A DNA stretch of 64,000 nucleotides, taken from NCBI RefSeq assembly GCF_026914265.1, contig NC_069124.1, positions 55,941,589-56,005,588 on the forward strand, written 5' to 3'. This DNA comes from Mya arenaria (lineage: Eukaryota; Mollusca; Bivalvia; Myida; Myidae). Below the pieces are notes generated by a model. That model was given only the letters and a program-made list of their open reading frames with translations, was not told where the DNA came from and made no database searches. The translations under genes and the position numbers were made by a program. Of this stretch, positions 13,901 to 24,297 are shown piece by piece. How positions within the stretch are numbered: position 1 is the first letter of the stretch; every line of letters begins with the position of its first letter.

Positions 13901-15530
13901 TGGTTAGGTAACTACAAAATTGGCGGCTACAAAATGCCATGTTTGTCATTGTACTCAATCAGGGCATTCGTCTCTGTAATAATCGATCATCTAAAACAAC
14001 ACAGACTGGGTAATCTAAGTGACAATTTGCCGGATGATGGATTAAATGAAGCAGTCAGCTTTACAAAATGTAGGAGCAGGATGCGATGCATTTTCAATGA
14101 ATTACTTTAATATAAACGATCGATGTACTGACCGGATGTAATGCGAAGGCTGCTCGACATGTCACTTCCGATAGCATTGTTTGAGGAACAAAATCGTATC
14201 ACTATGGACGGTTATGTATTCATAACTGTCATTAAATGGCACTAATACGGAACCTCGGCCTAGCAATAGCTTGTTTAAACAAAATATCAAACATAGTCCC
14301 GCTTCAGTTCTTCTAGTATAGTCACGCATGAGGATTTAAAATTGCCACGAAATAAGATCATGTCTTAGTAATCGTAAGATTTGTTTTCCCCGATACACCG
14401 TCTATATATCAGTGTTGTTCGGAGTCTGTAAATCTCAAACAAGGGACCAATATATGTCCTTGAAATTAAATACCGTTTGACTGCTGTGCAGGGGACGGTA
14501 TGGGTGGACGGAGGGAACTCACCATTCCTTTCAAGAAATTGGCTCAATTTAACAAAAACGTTTACGTATATGAATACACGTGCATATGGTTGTACGTGTT
14601 TTGACAAAAGATATCTCCTCCAGTATTCATGAATTGAAGAGATGAGAAAAAAGAGTATATTTTTTATTTATTTTGACCTTATCTGTCTTGATTGATGGAT
14701 TTTTTAAAGATTCAATTTTATTCAAAGTAAAAAAAACAATCATCAAGTTCTAATTATAAATTAGTTTTACAAATCTCTTTACTCAAATAGAGATCGACCT
14801 AATGTAGCCGATTCTCCATTGAACAATGCCCCGTGCAAGAGAGTCGTTTTAAATGTGTATGCACGCACTTCCAGTTTTAGTTTTGAACCGATCGATATTT
14901 TCGAGTCGTTGTGTACAACTCTTCAGCCACTGAGAACCTGTGTTATTAAGTTTATTAAAGATAATACTAGTAATCTTCTGACTTATCTCGGCAACAAATT
15001 TAAATTCATAAAAAAAATTCGGAGCTATATTTTGTGAACATTATGAATTGATTTTATAATCAAAAAAAGCTTAGTCTTTACACTGATAAATAGGTTTGAA
15101 CAATTGTTATTACTAAGATGACATGAAATCTGAATGATAAAATATCAGCAGAGGTATTGTAGCAAATTCAAACATTTATTGCATGAAGGCCTCCAGACCA
15201 TATACACATATGCATACAATCAATTATAAACAACGAGAGTGTTGACACATAAGGCAAATATGCCCTTCTTAGTAATCTAGGTTTTACTTCAGGTCATTTA
15301 ACTGACATTAAATGCAACCTCATTGGCAGAAACATTGTCAAAGCAGAATCAAACACAGAGAGTGTACCTGATGACCGGCAGTAATCAGCCGTGTAAAAGC
15401 GAAAGTTGAAATTCTTAATGGTGAAACCTAGGACTTAATGAGTGTCTATTTACTATTTCACTGGATGAAAATGTAGATTGTATTCTAAGCTCAAATAAGA
15501 ATTACATTCGTGCTTATAGAAACTTGGATG
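10976..15530. other. Gene-free stretch
   Basis: I see no exons, RNA genes or element ends that I can defend. The ORFs at 11,309-11,770 and 12,054-12,335 show no recognisable motifs. A run of ten C lies near 12,491. The minisatellite begins at the right edge. Confidence 0.45.
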
Positions 15531-15536
15531 TAAGTT

Positions 15537-17791
15537 GGTACCCTCAAAGTCAAAATCACTGCTATAGTGCCCTCAAAATCAAAATCACTGCTTGTTACCC
15601 TCAACGTCAAAATCACTGCTTTGGTTCCCTCAAAGTCGAGACCACTGCTGTGGTGTCCCCAAGTCGAAACCACTGCTTTGGTGCCCGCAAAGTCGAAACC
15701 ACTGCTTTGGTTCCCTCAAAGTCGAGATCACTGCTGTGGTGCCCCAAAGTCGAAACCACTGCTTTGGTGCCCTCAAAGTAGAAACCACTGCTTTTGTACC
15801 ATCAAAGTCGAAATCACTGCTTTGGTTCCCTCAAAGTCGAAACCACTGCTGTGGTGCCCCAAAGTCGAAACCACTGCTTTCGCACCCTCAAAGTCAAACC
15901 ACTTCTTTCGTACCCTCAAAGACGAAATCACTAATAGTGTACCCTCAAAGTCGAAACCACTGCTGTGGTGCCCCAAAGTCAAAACAACTGCTTTTGTACC
16001 ATCAAAGTCAAAATCACTGCTTTGGTACCCTCAACGTCGAAACAACTGCTTTGGTGCCCTCAAAGTCAAAACCACTGCTTTCGCACCCTAAAAGTCAAAC
16101 CACTTCTTTCGTACCCTAAAAGACGAAATCACTAATAGTGTACCCTCAAAGTCGAAACCACTGCTTTGTTACCCTCAAAGTCGAAACCACTGCTTTGTTA
16201 CCCTCAAAGTCGAAAAGACTGATTTGGTACCATCAAAGTCGAAAACACTGATTTGGTACCCTCAAAGTCGAAACCACTGCTTTGTTACCCTCAAAGTCGA
16301 AACCACTGCTTTGTTACCCTCAAAGTCGAAAACACTGCTTTGTTACCCTCAAAGTCGAAAACACTGATTTGGTGCCATCAAAGTCGGAACCACTGCTTTG
16401 GTTCCCTCAAAGACAAAACCACTGTTTTCTTACCCCCAAAGACGAAATCACTAATATAAGTAATATTGTACCCTGAAAGTCGAAACCACTGCTTTGTTAC
16501 CCTCAAAGTCGAAACCACTGCTTTGATACCCTCAAAGTCAAAACCACTGCTTTGGTACCATCAAAGTCGAAACCACTGCTTTGGTGCCCTCAAAGTCGAA
16601 ACCACTGCTTTGGTACCCTCAAAGTCGAAACCACTGCTTTGGTGCCCTCAAAGTCTAAACCACTGCTTTGGTTCCATCAAAGTCGAAACCACTGATTTGG
16701 TACCCTCAAAGTCGAAACCACTGATTTGGTACCCTCAAAGTCGAAACCACTGCTTCGGTACCCTCAAAGTCGAAACCACTGCTTTGGTTCCCTCAAAGTC
16801 GAAACCACTGATTTGCTACCCTCAAAGTCGAAAACACTGCTTTGGTACCCTCAAAGTCGAAACCACTGCTTTGGTACCCTCAAAGTCGAAACCACTGCTT
16901 TGGTACCCTCAAAGTCGAAACCACTGATTTGGTAACGTCAAAGTCGACACCACTGCTTTTGTACCCTCAAAGTCGAAACCACTGATTTTTTTCCATCAAA
17001 GTTGAGACCACTGCTTTGGTACCCTCAAAGTCGAAACCACTGCTTTTTTACTATAAAAGTCGAAACCACTGCTTTGGTCCCCTCAAAGTCCAAACAACTG
17101 CTTTGGTACCATCAAAGTCAAAACCTCTGCTTTGGTACCATCAAAGTCAAAACCACTGCTTTGGTACCATCAAAGTCAAAACCACTGCTTTGGTACCATC
17201 AAAGTCGAAACCAATGCTTTGGTTCCCTCAAAGACAAAACCACTGCTTTGGTACCATCAAAGTCAAAACCACTGCTTTGGTACCATCAAAATCAAAACCA
17301 CTGCTTTGGTACCATCAAAGACAAAACCACTGCTTTGGTTCCCTCAAAGACAAAACCACTGCTTTGGTACCATCAAAGTCAAAACCACTGCTTTGGTACC
17401 CTCAAAGACAAAACCACTGCTTTGGTACCATCAAAGTCGAAACCACTGCTTTGGTACCATCAAAGTCGAAATCACTGCTTTGGTACCCTCAAAGTCGAAA
17501 TCACTGCTTTGGTACCATCAAAGTCAAAATCACTGCGTTTGTACCATCAAAGTCGAAATCACTGCTTTGGTACCCTCAAAGTAGAAACCACTGCTTTGGT
17601 ATCATTAAAGTCAAAACAACTGCTTTGGTACCCTCAAAGTCAAAGCCACTGCTTTGGTACCATCAAAGTCAAAATCACTGCTTTGGTACCCTCAAAGTCG
17701 AAACCACTGCTTTGGTACCATCAAAGACAAAACCACTGCTTTGGTACCCTCAAAGTCAAAGCAACTGCTTTGGTACCCTATAAGTCAAAAT
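15537..17791. repeat. 29 bp minisatellite, about 78 copies
   Basis: The consensus unit is CC(C/A)TCAAAGTC(G/A)AAA + CCACTGCTTTGGTA (29 bp). Two positions vary in blocks: C versus A at position 3 and G versus A at position 12. In the first third a longer period is overlaid: the CTTTCGCACCCT...ACTAATAGTGTACCC segment near 15,878-15,940 recurs near 16,079-16,141, about 201 bp later. Because 29 is not a multiple of three and the unit has no stop on the plus strand, long open frames run through all three forward frames. These are a by-product of the repeat, not genes. Confidence 0.95.
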
Positions 17792-18340
17792 CGCGATCTA
17801 TATCGAGCTTGTATTATATCTGACAAGCGTCTATGGGACGATAACCATGACCAATACATATTAGATTGTATGCCGTTATCAGTCCCTGACCCAGCCAAAA
17901 AGATGATGTTTATTGAAGACACGAGAATCTAATTCGTCTCTATATAAACGTCTGGAAAAACAACCTGTAGCCTGGAATGCCGTTTCTTCTTCAGAAATAT
18001 CGATGTTGGGAAATAATGAATGTATGATTACACTGGCTTTTTTGCCAAAGTTTGTAATTTGCAAAATATATGGCATTTCACCATTCAGACTGAACGTTCT
18101 CTGTCATAATAAATGGTTTATTCAACAACGAGACCCTTTGGCGGAACAGCAATTTTTGAAAGGTTTTGTTTCTTTGTATCCAGTTGTTTCGTCTTTTTTT
18201 CATAATGTCATTCTTTAAATTCATCGGTAAAGATTGAGCAAACTTATCCAGAATTAATCGTTAAGTAAACATGTAGACGGGATCCTCGATCTATGTTTAT
18301 ATTAATACCGCTCTTTGATTCTTCTTATCAAATATATATT
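17792..18340. other. Gene-free stretch after the minisatellite
   Basis: Unique-looking AT-rich sequence. The short overlapping ORFs on both strands near 17,880-18,220 carry no recognisable motif. Confidence 0.4.
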
Positions 18341-18510
18341 TAAGAAATATAACTCACCACTGAGGGCCATATGACATTATAAGGACCCGTCAGACAGCCA
18401 ACGAAGGTGTATATGGACCGAGGCGTTAGCCGAGGTCCATTCACCGCGGGGGGCTGACTGGCCGGTCCTTATAATGCCATATAGCCCGAAATGGTGTGTT
18501 ATATTTCTTA
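18341..18510. mobile_element. Foldback/MITE-like hairpin element
   Basis: The arms TAAGAAATATAAC... at 18,341 and its inverted copy ending at 18,510 pair over about 50 bases. They include GGGCCATATGACATTATAAG on the left against the inverted GGGCTATATGGCATTATAAG on the right. The loop holds a further imperfect CCGAGG..CCGAGG/GGTCC palindrome. There is no coding content. Confidence 0.65.
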
Positions 18511-18637
18511 TATTATACCAAACACTTTTTTACCATTTAATAATTTTAAAGCGGCTTTGATGTGTTTCATTGAACAAATCTAATAATGTTTAATTGCAAA
18601 AAAAATGTCCTTGTGAAAACTGCAAGCAGCACTCACC

Positions 18638-18752
18638 GGTTTTATGACGTCAGCGGTCCATATTATATGACGTCATCGGTCCATATTATATTTTTGGCGA
18701 GGTCCGGACCGGCCAATAACATGATATGGACCGCTGACTTCATAAAAACTGG
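18638..18752. repeat. Inverted repeat with two TGACGTCA palindromes
   Basis: A left arm GTTTTATGACGTCAGCGGTC near 18,640 pairs with an inverted GTTTTTATGAAGTCAGCGGTC ending near 18,751. Two perfect CRE-type TGACGTCA palindromes sit at 18,645-18,652 and 18,668-18,675. A third, separate one lies at 19,404-19,411. This may be another foldback element; a regulatory role is not supported by any nearby gene. Confidence 0.5.
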
Positions 18753-19563
18753 ATTTTTATTAAAATACATTGATATACGGACCGATCAACTTTATATACG
18801 CAAAGAAGGGACACATTTATGTAAGGTATAATATTATACAAGTATTGCACTACAGTGAAATCGATATGGTGATTTATCAACCTGAGAAAAGGATATCGAC
18901 CGAGGGCGTAATTCAACTATAGTTTTATCATTTTATCTGTAGTCTAAGATTAATAACATAAACCCAGAGTGAATCTTAAAATTTTGATGATGGATTTAAT
19001 TTGTTCAGTATAAACTTAGAACTACAACAGATATATCACGATCAATCTTTGCTGATCAATGCATAAAACAATTATCACAAATGTGCAAATTATTATAAAA
19101 CTATTCACAGCATCATTGTTTATTAATATTTGCCATGTTTGTTTACACCGGAAGATCAGTTTATGACGTAACCGTTTCGTATCCAGGCGATTCGTACGGG
19201 AGATGATTCGCTCAGGTCAATACGTCTTTTAGGCTCCGCCTACGAGTCAACACAGCAATTTATCATCAGTCATGTGACCACGTTTAATCCAATAAAAATC
19301 GCCAAAGTAATACGATTCAATTAAAATAAAAGTGTTGTCACTAGCGTGTCAATTCTACGTTATTAATCAACTATGAAGCTGTTTATTTTGTCATACGTTG
19401 TTATGACGTCATATGGCAAACTGTTTCCGGCTACGGTCGGTCGTTCTATTTGCAGAATGGATGAGAAAGAATTACTGAAAGATTTTCTTAAATGGAATTA
19501 AGTATTTTTTTAACAATTGTGGAAATAGATAAGAACTATTGGTGTAAATATAAGTAATAAAAT

Positions 19564-19675
19564 GAGTGGTTGATGTTATTATCGGGGATAAAACGCAGTT
19601 GGGCTGGTTAAAGTTCGCGTTGAGTCCACACACTTTAACCTGCTTTCATACCCTGATAGTGATATCAACCACGCA
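19564..19675. mobile_element. Short foldback element (~110 bp)
   Basis: The sequence folds on itself almost end to end: GAGTGGTTGATGTTATTATC at 19,564 against the inverted GCGTGGTTGATATCACTATC ending at 19,675, with GGTTAAAG / CTTTAACC nearer the centre. There is no coding content. It looks like a very short MITE. Confidence 0.6.
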
Positions 19676-20208
19676 GTTCATTCCTTAAATGAATTAGTCC
19701 CATATACATTATATAAGCAGAAAAAGGTTTAATAATCGCCTGATGCTCATCAATTCTTCGACAATAGATGTGCCACAATATCCTCAGGAAATTAATAAAA
19801 TCTAAACAAATGTAATTTTGCGTGATATGATTCATCATTTGCTTCATTCTTCACGGTAAAGTTATTCTCTTGTCGAATATAATCAAATATTTTTCAGGAA
19901 ACTCGCCCAAGAGGCTCGTAGCAAAATGATTTATCCCATTTCTCATTTGCTTCTTTTACAATGTAATTGATGAATAAATGAAACTTGATATGTTCATATC
20001 CGTTTGAGATGCGTTTTGCCTCCAATTCAATTTAAATTTAATTGTTATTTTACATTTAATAGCGTGTATTTGTTGTTAAAGTAATTTGAATGGCATAATG
20101 GATTATTATTTTTCTGAAGTGATTTGCATTTATCAAACGTTTGTGTTAAATTAGGATCACTAAATGGATACAATTTTGTCCATGGAACATGTTTAAAAAA
20201 CCGTATAA

Positions 20209-20230
20209 TATATATATATATATATATATA
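20209..20230. repeat. (AT)n microsatellite
   Basis: About eleven AT dinucleotides in a row. Confidence 0.9.
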
Positions 20231-20433
20231 AACAGGTAGAAACAATTCGAAAGCAATACAGCTCACTCGACCGAACAGTCACACCGGATGTACTACCACG
20301 TCATCGGCTTAAGATCGCTGAGCTTAGTGTAAACATGTTTGTGGCGACTGATATACGTGAGGCAATACGTAAAGACAATTGCGTTTTTGTGAAGGCTATA
20401 TGGTAGCCTTATGTTTGACACCCAACGTTTTCA

Positions 20434-20528
20434 TCAAAGCCAAAACCACTGCTTTGGTACCATCAAAGTCGAAATCACTGATATGGTACCCTCAAAGACA
20501 AAATCACTGCTTTAGTACCCTCAAGTCA
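20434..20528. repeat. Detached copies of the 29 bp minisatellite
   Basis: Three or so units (AAACCACTGCTTTGGTACC, then ATCAAAGTCGAAATCACTG and so on) match the main array at 15.5-17.8 kb, 2.6 kb away. They keep the same orientation. Confidence 0.9.
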
Positions 20529-23500
20529 AACGTTTTTCTCCCAACCCAGATACGTAGAAAAATATATTAAGCCATGCTGACCACAGTTAAGATAAAAATA
20601 GTACCCATGTGTAAAACAATATATTAAAACACATTTTTATATATTTTTACATGAGATGGGAGAAAAAGCATATACCATGGCCGCTCGTGTAAGATAGGTT
20701 CATTCAAACCCTCGCGCAACGTATACTGAGGAAACACGGTAGATATCTAAGACTCCTTACGCTCGGGTTTTGATAAATCTATCTAACACTCTCGGCCATG
20801 TGAGATATTTAAAATCTTCAAAAGAAAGTTTACAAAGATAAGAATTAATAAATTTATATTTTAATTAATGGTATGTCCTATGTCAGACTTTTCTGTGTTG
20901 TATAAATTGGAATTTTAATTGTACTAAATCACATCATAATATAGTTTTGTTAAAGGGAAATCACTGTAATGAGCAAATACTCATTGCGGTTCCGCATTTG
21001 TCTATCGTAGCAGCGTAGCAAGATTGATTGTTTAACCTAAATACATTCGCACTAGTATTGACCCGAGATATGTCAAGTGTATTTACACAGTTAAAAAGGT
21101 TATCCCATCAAGTTTCAAGGTTCATGAAAGCAAGCTAAATAAAGTGAAATACATTCGCACCCCTCAAACTATTGCTTAAGCGTCTGAAGCTTTCCAAATC
21201 TTTAAAGCAGAATAGCACACATTTGAAGTGCTATAATAATGCTCACGTTTGAATAAAAATGTATTAACTATCATTGAAATATAAATGTCCGATCGAAATC
21301 CCCAATTCTTAAGGTTAAACTAACTTCTTAAGGTAAAAAAGGTATAAGATGGAGGGTTGTAATATATTGTTTCGCCAATGATCCAAATACCTTCGTTTAC
21401 GCATATAGATGACAAAGCATTTGTCCTGCGTTATGCTAAGTACTCAACATTCCCAATATCTGTATTTAACAATCATATTGTTATTAAAAAAAAACAGCAA
21501 ACAAAAAATTAATATATGCATATTTGAGGCGACATTGTTATGCAAGGTCTCGAATTCTGCTGTTTATATTGAAGATTTAAGATCTCCTTATCACAAGATT
21601 TTCATGCTATTGTTCTAAGCATATCGATTTGGATCCTGTAAACATCGTAAACAGGTTTTTGTGCGATTATGTAATGTTTCTTAATGTATAAAGGTACATA
21701 GTTTGTTGTATTTTTGTGCCTTCCATGTAATTGATTGCCTCTAAAAACTGTCTAAAATCGTAAAGAATGTCCGCTTGCCATGAGGCATAATACATTTATT
21801 TACATTTCACTTCTTTCTCACATTTGTTCGATTTGTTGTCGCCTCCACTTCAATCCGCTAGCGGATTCAGCTCGGAGTATCCGGCCCTCGCCCCTCCACC
21901 CCCCCCCCCCCCCCCCAACACACACCCGACACTCTCTAATCGTCCAGATTTACTTTTGATGTAAATATCGGAGAAAAATGTGTAATAAAATGCGCTCAAA
22001 ATGCAGGCTTGTTGAACACACAGACATTGTTAATATCAAGGCTGGGGTTTGATGTCTAAGTTTGTTGAATACCACCTGACGTTTATTTTTTCCATTTATG
22101 AAGTCTGGCCAAAGCGCAGCTTCTGAAATGGTTCCAGGATTTGTCGTCAGAGGAGGCGTATCTTAGGGGAGTTAACCTTTTGACCTGCGCAAAATTTAAT
22201 TGGTTGAAAGTGTTTGCAGGGAGGTTTGGGGGGTACTCCATCACGATTTATTTTACAATTTCTTGTCCAAAATGGTGCATTTTGGAGGTACATGTATTGA
22301 ATTACTTCTTTTCTACTATATTGAAATTATAAGTAATAACCTTGGACGATTTTATGGGGTCTGGCGCGCGTTATGCTAATGTTTATTATTATACATATAT
22401 TACGAAATTATCCTTACAATACAATCTTATAGCATAATACATAGAAGTTCTGTTTGTTTAAATTGTATATACATATTATGTTACAGAAATATATATATAA
22501 TGTATACATGCATGCTATATCCGCATTTTTACATTTAAATTTATTTCATTTTATTGTATTTTAATATGTAAAAAAGTTTTTTCACAAAAGCAGCCATTGA
22601 TAAGCGTTAAAACTTGGTGACTTGCAGATCCATGGGGCCAACTATATTTATATTGCGAGGCTAAATTTTGTTGTGATAAGATTTGAATAAAGTTCATATA
22701 ACGTTAATAAATGTATACTTACTGATACCTGATAGCCCCGATAAAGTATATAAACAACCTTGAAAATGTATTGATACATGTATAATATTCTCTTTCGTTT
22801 GTCTAGGCCCGTTTCAGTCAAGTTTTAAGTACTGTACTTAAAACTGTACTTTAAAATTATTTATATTTTCGTTTTTTGGGGGGAAAATTGTACTTAAGCC
22901 AGCATTAACGGAATTTAGAAAATGTCAATAAAAATCAAACTGCTGCCTACTGCGTCCATCATTTTATGGCAGTTTGCTTTTTATTTTAATTTATTGTAAA
23001 GCACCAGCTTGAAAATACAATGAAAGGAATCTTAACATGACAAAAGTATTGATATATTGACTGGGTATATGAAATTACAGCGCGTGAATCGTAGTATTTT
23101 AATGTACTCTACATTTAGCTTTTCCTATCTTCGCTGTAACGAGCTATTCTATTTGTTAATACGGAGGTCAATGAACGGTTATCACGAACGGGTCGGGTTA
23201 CATCGAGCGATATACAATTGTGAGCAAATAAACTTGAATGACTTAATAGTGCATAGGCTTTAGTGAAATACAGCGAGGTAAGCTGACTTAATGTACTTTA
23301 AATAACATTTAAATTGTGCAAACGAGGCACATTGTGTTTCGCATGCATGTTAGTAAATCTTAAGAAGAAGTTCATTTGCGCTTAAGTTGTTTTATTGTGA
23401 ATATGATTATAATATGATTTTGAAGTTTAAATTTTTTGGATGTTTTGAGGATTTTACTCCACTTTATGTTGTAATGTTTAAGCCTTTTTCTTTTGCATTA

Positions 23501-24297
23501 TGAATCTCATTAAACACACTGTATTATGCATTTATGACGAAAGCATACATCTTAACGTTAAATTAAATGTAAATATTAACATGTCTGTGTATTAACGCTA
23601 GAGGCGATAAACGAAACCATGTATGAACTTTAAACGGTCGATCTTGACCTCCTTGACCACTTTTAACAAGTAGAACCTTGAATGTTTTCGCTATTAAACG
23701 CAAAGGGCATTATCTCTATGCATCTGCGCTATCTAATGGCAGAGCAATTCTACAAAGTAGACACAAATAATTACCTTAAGAGCATCATGTCAAGTTAAGA
23801 AAGAAAACACGTTAATTTACCTAATAGTATTTCAAATTATTATCCGTAATAAGTACATGTCATTCAAGGGTTGTCAGTGCAAGGTTTTTTTCATGCTATG
23901 ACCCCTTATGTCGACGTTTTTAAAGCAGCATTCCATCAATGGAATTTAATATTTCGCTTATGTTTACCTTGGCTTTATGGGAGTAAAAGGTTTAGCACGG
24001 TAACAGTTGCATTTAACTTTTCATTGTTAATACAATTTTATTTTACGAAAATGTTGAGTGAAGCGGGCCATGACAGAAGAAATCAAATGTTTTCAGATAT
24101 TCATAAATGTTCCCAGTTGATTAACACCAATCGTTGCTTTATATATGAACATTAAAACTGTATGAACTATTCTGAAATAAATACAATGACTATTTCGTAT
24201 CTCGTAGTAATTTAAGGCTTATTACTGAAAGGAAAACAGGACACATTAATATCCCTATGTTTTATGAAATAAGCACTCATATATTTAAGGGCCGAAA
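20529..24297. other. Gene-free stretch before the EBP/EXPERA-like gene
   Basis: No supported gene. A run of about 17 C lies at 21,899-21,915. The segment around 22,080-22,390 shares patches (GGTACTCC..., AAATGGTGCATT, GGGGTCTGGCGCGCG) with the element at 31.2-31.5 kb and is likely another copy. A palindrome TTTTAAGTACTGTACTTAAAA lies near 22,824. Confidence 0.4.

Noticed and set aside
15537-17791. CRISPR-like regular repeats
   Set aside because: The 29 bp units abut without spacers, the host is a eukaryote, and no cas genes are present. It is a minisatellite.
15567-17823. Long plus-strand ORFs of 150-273 aa with a 29-residue period
   Set aside because: They run through a 29 bp minisatellite in all three forward frames, as expected from a stop-free unit. 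No gene structure or family match.
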